From: Mycobacterium sp. DL
GTDB lineage: Bacteria; Actinomycetota; Actinomycetes; Mycobacteriales; Mycobacteriaceae
DNA: 64,000 nt
Reading direction: 5' to 3'
NCBI RefSeq assembly: GCF_039729195.1
Contig: NZ_CP155796.1
Coordinates: 3,658,001-3,722,000 of the forward strand
The number at the start of each line of letters is the position of its first letter. Positions within the stretch are counted from its first letter, which is position 1. This document shows positions 57,091 through 64,000 of this stretch, in pieces. The position numbers and the translations under genes were made by a program. The notes below the pieces were generated by a model, which saw only the letters and a list, made by a program, of their open reading frames with translations, did not search any database and was not told the origin of the DNA.

Positions 57091-58779
57091 ATGAGCACCG
57101 AATTCCTGCCTGATCAGGGCGACCACCAGCACCTCGGGCCAGACCACACCGATCTGGCGCACGGCTTTGTCCCCTTTCCCGAGGAGCGCGCCCAGGAATA
57201 CCGCCGCGCAGGCTATTGGACCGGCCGCCCGCTCGACTCCGTCCTGACCGAAGCCGCGGCGTCCTGGCCCGATCGGCCGGCCGTGATCGACACCGCGCAG
57301 ACGTACTCCTTCGCCGAACTCGACGCGGTGGCCGACCGGTTCGCCGCGGGGCTGGCCGATCTCGGGATCACCGACGGCGACCGGGTGCTGCTGCAGTTGC
57401 CGAACTCGTGCCGGTTCGCCGTCGCGCTGTTCGGGCTGCTGCGCGCCGGAGCCGTACCGGTGATGTGCCTGCCGGGGCATCGCAGCGCCGAACTCGGCCA
57501 TTTCGCTCAGATCAGCGGTGCCGTCGCGCTGATCGTCGCCGACCGCGCGGGCGGCTTCGACTACCTCGACATGGCCGCCGGCGTGGCCGCCGGGAACCCG
57601 GCGCTGCGCCACGTCATCGTCGACGGCGACAGCGGCCCCTTCCAGTCCTTCGAGGCACTCATCGAGTTCGACGGCCCGCCCGCCCCTGCGCGCCGCGTCG
57701 ACCCGGCGCTGCCCGCGCTGCTGCTGGTCTCCGGCGGCACCACCGGACTGCCCAAACTGATCGCCCGTACGCACGACGACTACGTCTACAACGCGCGGGC
57801 CTGCGCGCAGGCCTGCGACATGACCGGCGACGACGCCTATCTGGTGGCGCTGCCGGCCGGGCACAACTTCCCGCTGGCCTGTCCCGGACTGCTCGGCTCG
57901 ATGACCGTCGGCGCTCCCACCGTGTTCACCGCAGACCCCAGCCCCGAGGCCGCCTTCGCACTGATCGACCGCCACCAGATCACCGTCACCGGCCTGGTCA
58001 ACGCGCTGGCGAAGGTGTGGGCGCAGGCCTGCGACTGGGAGCCGGTGCTGCCGACGTCACTGAGATTCGTCCAGGTCGGCGGCTCGCGGATGAGCCCCGA
58101 GGAGGCGGCGTTCATCCTGGACAACCTGACGCCGGGCATGTCGCAGATCTTCGGGATGGCCGAAGGCATGCTGAACTTCACCAGGCCCGGGGACCCGGTC
58201 GACGCTAAGGTGCACACGCAGGGCCGGCCGATGTCACCACACGACGAGATGCGGGTGGTCGACGAGAACGGTGACGAGGTCGCTCCGGGTGACGAGGGCG
58301 AACTGCTGGTGCGCGGGCCGTACACACTCAACGGCTACTACCGGGCAGACGACGCCAACGCCCGCTCGTTCTCACCCGACGGCTTCTACCGCACCGGCGA
58401 CCGGGTGCGCATCTTCGCCGACGGGCCGAGGGCCGGCTATGTGGAGGTCGTCGGCCGGATCAAAGACGTCATCCACCGCGGCGGCGAAACGGTGTCCGCG
58501 ACCGACCTCGAGGACCACCTGCACACCCACCCCACGATCTACGCGGCCGCTGCGGTCGCGCTGCCCGACGAGTATCTGGGTGAAAAGATCTGCGCCGCAG
58601 TGGTTTTCCGGGGTAAGCCGATCACGCTGACGGAGCTGAACAGCTACCTGGACGAGCGCGGCGCGTCCGCCCATGCGCGCCCGGATGTCCTGAAGCCGAT
58701 GCCTTCGCTGCCGACGACCGCCGTGGGCAAGGTCGACAAGAAACAGCTGGTCGCCATGCTGAGCGTCGCAGGGACGTAA
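57091..58779 (+). CDS. mbtA: Aryl acid AMP ligase MbtA
   Basis: 562-residue stand-alone adenylating enzyme. It has the ANL motifs LLVSGGTTGLPKLIARTH, the aryl-binding GHNFPLACPG, QIFGMAEGMLNFTR, YRTGDRVRI and the catalytic Lys in TTAVGKVDKK. It activates salicylate, or here possibly 6-methylsalicylate, as the adenylate and loads it on the aryl carrier of MbtB. Start ATG 57091; divergent from mbtB. Unlike M. tuberculosis, the next large gene in the cluster is an aromatic polyketide synthase rather than mbtJ/mbtI. Confidence 0.94.
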   Translation: MSTEFLPDQGDHQHLGPDHTDLAHGFVPFPEERAQEYRRAGYWTGRPLDSVLTEAAASWPDRPAVIDTAQTYSFAELDAVADRFAAGLADLGITDGDRVLLQLPNSCRFAVALFGLLRAGAVPVMCLPGHRSAELGHFAQISGAVALIVADRAGGFDYLDMAAGVAAGNPALRHVIVDGDSGPFQSFEALIEFDGPPAPARRVDPALPALLLVSGGTTGLPKLIARTHDDYVYNARACAQACDMTGDDAYLVALPAGHNFPLACPGLLGSMTVGAPTVFTADPSPEAAFALIDRHQITVTGLVNALAKVWAQACDWEPVLPTSLRFVQVGGSRMSPEEAAFILDNLTPGMSQIFGMAEGMLNFTRPGDPVDAKVHTQGRPMSPHDEMRVVDENGDEVAPGDEGELLVRGPYTLNGYYRADDANARSFSPDGFYRTGDRVRIFADGPRAGYVEVVGRIKDVIHRGGETVSATDLEDHLHTHPTIYAAAAVALPDEYLGEKICAAVVFRGKPITLTELNSYLDERGASAHARPDVLKPMPSLPTTAVGKVDKKQLVAMLSVAGT

Positions 58780-58860
58780 TCCCGCGCCCGAGTGGCCAAA
58801 GGGCCCTACTCCGGCTTCCCCCGGCAGCGCACGGTGGGAAGTGACCGGAGAGGACAGCCC

Positions 58861-59055
58861 ATGACCGAGACGATCACGACGTACTGCAAGGTGTGCGGCC
58901 ACGCGAAAGAGCATCACGATCTGGATGTGCATCTGGATCCCGGCACCGACCACGCGGGAGAGCGCGCCGAAGCGGGTCGCGGCCACGGCGCGTGCCACGA
59001 CATGTCCTACGGCGAACATCCCTGTGTCTGCCTGGAGTACCAGAGCTGGACCTGA
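58861..59055 (+). CDS. Small Cys/His-rich protein, possible zinc ribbon
   Basis: 64 residues from ATG 58861, with GAGAGGA about 6 bases upstream. It contains YCKVCGHAKEHHDLDVH near the N-terminus and ACHDMSYGEHPCVCLEY near the C-terminus: five Cys and several His that could hold one or two metal ions. No family recognised. It follows mbtA by 81 bases and converges on the polyketide synthase gene. The spacer before it contains AGTGGCCAAAGGGCCCTACT (58791-58810), which loosely resembles a DosR box. The annotated start excludes a longer frame from 58792 that would read through that spacer. Confidence 0.65.
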   Translation: MTETITTYCKVCGHAKEHHDLDVHLDPGTDHAGERAEAGRGHGACHDMSYGEHPCVCLEYQSWT

Positions 59056-59058
59056 CCC

Positions 59059-59078
59059 CCGAGGTCAGAAGACCTCGG
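59059..59078. terminator. Perfect hairpin at the convergent 3' ends of the small gene and the PKS gene
   Basis: CCGAGGTC (59059-59066), loop AGAA, GACCTCGG (59071-59078): 8-bp perfect stem with a 4-base loop. It begins 4 bases after the small gene's stop and spans the PKS stop codon (59065-59067). No T tract on the left; TTCTTCG follows on the right. Probably ends transcription from both directions. Confidence 0.6.
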
Positions 59079-62000
59079 CTTCTTCGCGGTCCCCCAGCAG
59101 TTCGACGATCCGGGCGGTCACCGCCGCCGCTGTCGGATGTTCCCACAGCAGGGTCGGCGGCAGCGCCAGGCCGGTGCGTTTCTCGAGCGAGCGGCGCAGC
59201 GCGACGGTCATGATCGAGTCGACACCGGTCTCGACGAGTGGCATCCGCGCGTCCACGTCGCCTGCGAGCAGGCCGAGTTCATGGGCCACCGCCTCGGCGA
59301 CCTGCTGCGCCACCCACTCGTCCACGTCGGCGTCACCCGGACCCGCGGGCGCCTCACCGGAGCCGGCCTCCGACTCCCCTGTCGGTGCGACATCGGCCAG
59401 GATCGGCACCGCTGCAGCGTCCGGAAGCACCGGCAGCACAACAACGTTGGACTCCTGACCGCGCATCGCCGAGTCCAGGGCACGCATCGCGTCGTCGGCT
59501 CCTATGGTGCCCATCCCGAGCGCTTCCAGTTGGGCCGCAACAAATCCCGACGCCGAGCCCATGCCGAGGCCTCCCCAGGCGGTCCACGCCACGCTGACGG
59601 TACGGTCCCCGAGGCTGCCGCGGTGCCGCGCGGCCGCATCCAGGAACGCGTTGGCGCACGCGTACGCACCCTGCCCGGGAAAGCCCGCCAGATAGCCGCA
59701 CGACGAGAACAGCACCATCCAGTCCAGCTCTCCGGGCGGGAACACCCGGTGCAGGGCCAGAGTGCCGCCGACCTTGGGCCGCATCGCGGTCCTGATGTCC
59801 TCGGGCGTCGTATTGATCAGCAGCGCACCGGCTTCCACACCCGCGGCGTGGACGACACCTCGCACCGGCGGTAGGTCCCGCAGCACCGCCTGCAGCCGCT
59901 CCGCGGCGTCGGCGGCGCCGATGTCGATCGGCGCGACGTGTACGGACACCCCGCGTTCCTCCAGCGCGGAGATCGCGCCACCCGCCTCGCGGTGGCTCTC
60001 GTCGGCCCACCGGTGCCGCGGCGGCATACCCGTGCGCGACAGCAACACCAGGCGGCGGGCACCGAGATCGGCCAACCGCGCGGCGATCCGCAGGCCGAGC
60101 ACCCCGGTGCCGCCGGTGACCAGGTACGTCCCGCCCGGTGTACACGTCATCGGCGGGCCACCGGCCGGCCCGCCGTGAGCGAGCCGAGCGGTCAGCGCGA
60201 TGCCGTCGCGAACCACCACCACGCCATGGCCGTGCAGCGAGGCGAGCACACCGACCGGCACCGCGTCGTCGGACAGGTCCAGAACCCCGCCCCACAGCTG
60301 CGGATGCTCGGCAGCGGCGACCCTGGCCATCCCCCACAGCGGGGCGTGCACCAGGTTCGCGCCCTCGTGCACGTGTCGGGTCAGCACCCACAACCGGGCC
60401 GCAGAGTTATTGTCGTGCAGTCGCTTCAGCGTGCGCAACACCAGTTCTGCGGCCGCCTCGGGAGTGTCGTCGGTGGACGGCAGGACCAGGACCACCGACC
60501 CGGGCGCCTGGCTGCAGGGCAGCTCGTCGGGGTCGGGATACCTGCGGCTCGGGACGCCCTCGCCTGTGAGATCACGCTGCACCCGGCCGAGTTCGTCGCG
60601 GGTGCCACCCACCAGCAGCACGTCGGTCGGCCGGTCCTGCTCCGGCCACGGCGTCGGGTGCCACGCCACATGGTGCAGCAGCCGCGAGGTGTCGGTACCT
60701 GCCGGGCTCTCGAGTTCCTCGAAGGTCATCGCCGACAGCAACGCCAGCACGGTGCCGGACTCGTCGGCGATCGACACGTCGGTCGTGGTCCCCTCTCGGT
60801 GCCTGACAAGCAGGACCGCCACCGCCGGAGGGGTGCCCTGGACGTGCACGCGGTTGATGCGCGCGGGCATCCGCAGCCGCGGGGCGCCGCCGAACACCGT
60901 CGACGCCGCCGATGTCGCCGCGTCCAGCAGGCCCGCCCAGGTCGACGGCGCCGATCCGTCCGGTTCGGCCGACACCCGAGCCCACAGTTCGCCGTCACCG
61001 CGCCGCAACTCGAGAACCTGCCAACCGAATCCCATCGCCGCCACCCCGACGCCGGCGAGCGTGTCGATGACATGGCCGGGTGGCAGCTCCTCCGGGCACC
61101 GCAGCAGGACGCCCGCTGCGACAGTGTCGGCCGTCGGTTCGCCGTCCGCGACCACAGCGCTGCTGTGCGTGAGCCAGGTGTTGTCGGATTCCTCGTCGAC
61201 CAGTCGGGACGACAACCGCAGTGACCGGTCCTGCAGCACCACCTGGATGTCGCGGGCCCGTGCCGGCGCCACAGGGGTACGCAGCCGCACATCGGTAAGA
61301 TCGCCGCCGCCGGCGGTCAGGAATGTGTTGAGAAGTACTGCCGCAGGGACGATCTCGGTGTTCTGCACCGGATGGTCCCCGGGATAGGGCCGGTTCTCCA
61401 TGTCCAGCCGGGTCTGCCAGACCCGCGCGGGCACCGCCCCGGTCACCTCCAGCACACCACCGAGCAGCGTGTTCGACATGCCGTCGTGCAGGGCGCGGGT
61501 GCCCGGCGGCGGGGTCGGTGTCCGCCAGAACCGGCGATGCTGCCACGACGTACCGGGCAGGTCGCAGGCCCACGCGGTACCGGCCGTGACGCCGTGCTCG
61601 ACCGGCGCCCCATGGCAGTACAACCCCGCGATCGCCGCGCCGACGGCCCGTTGCTCGGGCTGGTCGCGGCGCAACACCGGCACCACCGCGTGGTCGGTCA
61701 TCCCGTGATGCAGCAACGTCTCGACGATCGAGTGGGACACCACCGGGTGGGCCGAGATCTCCAGGAACAACCGGTGGCCGTCCTCGGCAGCGGCCCGCAC
61801 CGTCTCGGCGAATCGCACCCGCCCGCGCAGGTTGGCGACCCAGTAGTCGGGGTCACGCGGCGCCGCGGATCTCGGGTCGGCGAGCGCTGTGGTGTAGAGC
61901 GGCACCTGGGCGCTGCCGGGTTCGGGCAATCCGCCGACGAGCCGGGCGAGTTCAGCCGTGAGGGCATCCATCGCGGGACTGTGGAAGGCCACGTCGGTGT

Positions 62001-64000
62001 TGACCGGGCGCACCGTCACACCCTCGTCGGTCCACGCCTGGACCACCGCCCGGACCGCGGCCACCGTTCCCGACACCACGGTGGACTCCGACGAGGCGCT
62101 GATGGCCGCCACCACGTCGGTTCGGCCGTGCAGCCGGCGGTCCGCCTCGTCGAACGGCAGTCGCACCAACGCCATCGCACCGTCGCCCATGACGGAACGG
62201 AAGCCACGGGCCCGGAAGCAGGCGACCGATGCGCCGTGCACGAGATCGAACACCCCCGACACCACGCAGGCGGCGACTTCGCCGACCGAGTGGCCGATCA
62301 CCGCGGCGGGTCTGACTCCGTGCTCGCGCAGCACCGCGGCGAGGCCGACCTGCATGGCGAAGGTCAGGGCCTGCACCTGGTCGGTGCCGCCGAGTTGTTC
62401 GGTGGTCAAGGCCTCGCGTGCGGAGAATCCGAGCTCCCTGGCGAACACCGCGTCGACCTCGTCGATGGTGGCCGCGAACGCGGGTTCGGTGGCGAGCAGC
62501 TCACGACCCATGCCCGCCCAGTGCGACCCGTGACCTGAAAACACCCACACCGCACCGTTTTCCGCCCCGGGCACGCCCGTTCCGGTGACCACCCGCGGGT
62601 CCCGCACACCCAGCGCCAGCGCGTCGAGCGCGTCGACGACGGTTGTCGCAGAGTTGGACTCGACGAGACCGGAGGTCACCACCGCACCCCTGACCGGTTG
62701 GTGGGAACGGCGCGTCCACATTGTCGATGCGACCTCGGCCACCGGAGTTTCGGCCGCACGCAGGTACCCGGCCAGCGCCGACGCCTGCGACGCCAGACGC
62801 GCTTCGGAGCGGCCGGACAACGGGATGAGGGTGGGCCGTGGTGCGGCGGAAGCCGGAGGGGGCTCCGGCGCTTCCTCGATGAGCAGGTGGGCAATGGTGC
62901 CGCCGTAGCCGTAGCTGCAGACCGCGGCGCGTCGAGGGTCGGCGCCGCGCGGCCAGCACTCCGCCTCGGTGGGGACCCTCAGGCCGCTGGTCGCCCAGTC
63001 GACGGCGCTGCTCAGGGTGCGCACGCCGGCAGTGGGCGGCAGCATCTCGTGATGCAGCGCCAGTGTCGCCTTGATCAGCCCGACGACACCCGCACCGCCT
63101 TCGAGGTGGCCGGTGTTCGGTTTCACCGACCCCACGGCACACGGGGCGTCGGCGCGCCCGGCGCCGTAGACGGCGGAGAGCGCACCGAGTTCCACCGGAT
63201 CTCCGGTCGGGGTGCCGGTGCCGTGCGCTTCGATGTAGCCGACGCTGGCCGGCGGCACCGCGGACACCCGGCAGGCCAACCGGAAGAGATCCTCCTGTGC
63301 CTCGCCGTTGGGCGACATGATGCCGACGGTGCGACCGTCCTGGGCGACCGCGCCGCCGCGCACCACCGCCAGCACCCGGTCGCCGTCGCGCAATGCGTCG
63401 GCGAGGCGCTTGAGCACCACGACCCCGGCACCCTCGCCGCGGCCGTAGCCGTCCGCAGCGTCGTCGAACGTCTTGCAGCGGCCGTCGGGCGCGGTCGCCC
63501 CCGCGACGTCGAGCACCCGGGTCAGGCCGGGGCCGATGAGCGCGCTGACGCCACCGGCGAGCACCAGCGACGATTCGCCGTCACGCAGCAGCTGGCACCC
63601 CTGATGCACCGCGACCAGCGACGCGGCGCAGGCAGCGTCGAGCGCGACGCTCGGGCCACGCAGGTCGAGAAGGTGCGACACCCGGTTGGCCACCCCGCAC
63701 AGCGAGGTGCCGATCCCGGTCCACGCCTCGATCCCGGCAAGATCCTCCATGAGGAGCTTTCCGTAGTCGTCGGAGTTGACGCCCATCAGCACCGCGGTGT
63801 CACTTCCGGCCAGCGACCGCGGTGTTATCCCCGCGTGCTCCAACGCCTCCCACGACACCTCGAGCGCAAGCCGCTGCTGGGGGTCCATCAGGGCGGCCTC
63901 GCGTGGGGACACCCCGAAGAACTCGGCGTCGAACCCGGGCAGGTCGTCGAGGAAGGTGCCCCACCGTGTCGTCGCCCGCAGGACCGCGGCGTTGCGCGGG
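59065..64000 (-). CDS. Iterative type I PKS of the 6-methylsalicylate synthase type (KS-AT-DH/TH-KR-ACP), N-terminus beyond window
   Basis: At least 1645 residues; the first part of the ketosynthase lies outside the window. KS: Cys codon at 63628-63630 ([13 protein letters not shown]), HGTGTPTGD and [24 protein letters not shown], Ser codon 62287-62289 (GHSVGEVAA). A long AT-to-DH segment ([41 protein letters not shown]) and [21 protein letters not shown] are hallmarks of bacterial aromatic iterative PKSs such as 6-methylsalicylate and orsellinate synthases. [17 protein letters not shown] and [18 protein letters not shown], apparently active, favouring 6-methylsalicylate over orsellinate. ACP: Ser codon 59215-59217 ([10 protein letters not shown]). 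No ER, no thioesterase. Proposed to feed MbtA. Confidence 0.85.
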   Translation of the reverse strand, partial: PRNAAVLRATTRWGTFLDDLPGFDAEFFGVSPREAALMDPQQRLALEVSWEALEHAGITPRSLAGSDTAVLMGVNSDDYGKLLMEDLAGIEAWTGIGTSLCGVANRVSHLLDLRGPSVALDAACAASLVAVHQGCQLLRDGESSLVLAGGVSALIGPGLTRVLDVAGATAPDGRCKTFDDAADGYGRGEGAGVVVLKRLADALRDGDRVLAVVRGGAVAQDGRTVGIMSPNGEAQEDLFRLACRVSAVPPASVGYIEAHGTGTPTGDPVELGALSAVYGAGRADAPCAVGSVKPNTGHLEGGAGVVGLIKATLALHHEMLPPTAGVRTLSSAVDWATSGLRVPTEAECWPRGADPRRAAVCSYGYGGTIAHLLIEEAPEPPPASAAPRPTLIPLSGRSEARLASQASALAGYLRAAETPVAEVASTMWTRRSHQPVRGAVVTSGLVESNSATTVVDALDALALGVRDPRVVTGTGVPGAENGAVWVFSGHGSHWAGMGRELLATEPAFAATIDEVDAVFARELGFSAREALTTEQLGGTDQVQALTFAMQVGLAAVLREHGVRPAAVIGHSVGEVAACVVSGVFDLVHGASVACFRARGFRSVMGDGAMALVRLPFDEADRRLHGRTDVVAAISASSESTVVSGTVAAVRAVVQAWTDEGVTVRPVNTDVAFHSPAMDALTAELARLVGGLPEPGSAQVPLYTTALADPRSAAPRDPDYWVANLRGRVRFAETVRAAAEDGHRLFLEISAHPVVSHSIVETLLHHGMTDHAVVPVLRRDQPEQRAVGAAIAGLYCHGAPVEHGVTAGTAWACDLPGTSWQHRRFWRTPTPPPGTRALHDGMSNTLLGGVLEVTGAVPARVWQTRLDMENRPYPGDHPVQNTEIVPAAVLLNTFLTAGGGDLTDVRLRTPVAPARARDIQVVLQDRSLRLSSRLVDEESDNTWLTHSSAVVADGEPTADTVAAGVLLRCPEELPPGHVIDTLAGVGVAAMGFGWQVLELRRGDGELWARVSAEPDGSAPSTWAGLLDAATSAASTVFGGAPRLRMPARINRVHVQGTPPAVAVLLVRHREGTTTDVSIADESGTVLALLSAMTFEELESPAGTDTSRLLHHVAWHPTPWPEQDRPTDVLLVGGTRDELGRVQRDLTGEGVPSRRYPDPDELPCSQAPGSVVLVLPSTDDTPEAAAELVLRTLKRLHDNNSAARLWVLTRHVHEGANLVHAPLWGMARVAAAEHPQLWGGVLDLSDDAVPVGVLASLHGHGVVVVRDGIALTARLAHGGPAGGPPMTCTPGGTYLVTGGTGVLGLRIAARLADLGARRLVLLSRTGMPPRHRWADESHREAGGAISALEERGVSVHVAPIDIGAADAAERLQAVLRDLPPVRGVVHAAGVEAGALLINTTPEDIRTAMRPKVGGTLALHRVFPPGELDWMVLFSSCGYLAGFPGQGAYACANAFLDAAARHRGSLGDRTVSVAWTAWGGLGMGSASGFVAAQLEALGMGTIGADDAMRALDSAMRGQESNVVVLPVLPDAAAVPILADVAPTGESEAGSGEAPAGPGDADVDEWVAQQVAEAVAHELGLLAGDVDARMPLVETGVDSIMTVALRRSLEKRTGLALPPTLLWEHPTAAAVTARIVELLGDREEAEVF

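Noticed and set aside
59065..64000. Reading the large PKS as a mycobacterial lipid PKS (Pks13, mycocerosic or phthiocerol type)
   Set aside because: It has no ER, no thioesterase, a single iterative-type module and the aromatic-PKS AT-to-DH linker; the neighbourhood is a siderophore locus.

Overview
The window is high-GC actinobacterial DNA, and its gene order identifies it as a mycobacterium. From memory it follows the M. tuberculosis order Rv2314c-Rv2315c, Rv2325c-Rv2327, asnT, Rv2342, dnaG-dgt, Rv2345, glyS, smtB-zur, uppS-recO, the amidase, era to phoH, rsmE-dnaJ2-hrcA, Rv2375 and the mycobactin (mbt) genes. GTG starts and 4-base start/stop overlaps are frequent. PE/PPE genes are absent. 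The features at the right edge fit a fast-growing Mycolicibacterium that makes methylated mycobactins, but the species cannot be fixed from this window. There are no insertion sequences, prophage genes or CRISPR arrays.

Layout. 1-12.7 kb: a partial unknown gene, a TldD/TldE protease pair, an ECF-type ABC importer with its S and two A domains fused, a MarR regulator, an MFS exporter, a VIT-family metal transporter, an acyl-CoA oxidase-like enzyme, a LppP-type lipoprotein, and two proteins of unknown function. 13-25.5 kb: tRNA-Asn, small membrane and secreted proteins, dnaG-dgt, a TPM-domain protein, glyS, the zinc regulators smtB-zur, uppS-recO and an amidase. 25.5-37.1 kb: a CAP-domain protein; a tightly coupled phoH-ybeY-CNNM-CDA-era operon; an mmpS-mmpL exporter pair with a candidate IdeR box; rsmE; dnaJ2-hrcA; and an Rv2375-like gene.

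37.2-59 kb holds the mycobactin locus: mbtB-T-C-D-E-F-G-H leftward and mbtA rightward. They diverge from a 111-bp spacer with two candidate IdeR boxes. MbtA activates the aryl acid; MbtB adds serine and forms the oxazoline; MbtE adds lysine; MbtC/MbtD add the hydroxybutyrate-type unit; MbtF adds the last lysine; MbtG hydroxylates lysine; MbtH assists adenylation; MbtT is a separate thioesterase.

59.1-64 kb, the most interesting part: next to mbtA, where M. tuberculosis has mbtJ and the salicylate synthase mbtI, lies an incomplete large type I polyketide synthase. Its layout is KS-AT-DH/TH-KR-ACP, that of bacterial 6-methylsalicylate/orsellinate synthases, and its ketoreductase looks intact. 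The inference is that it makes 6-methylsalicylate as the aryl cap of the siderophore. This matches the 6-methylsalicylate-containing mycobactins described chemically from some fast growers.
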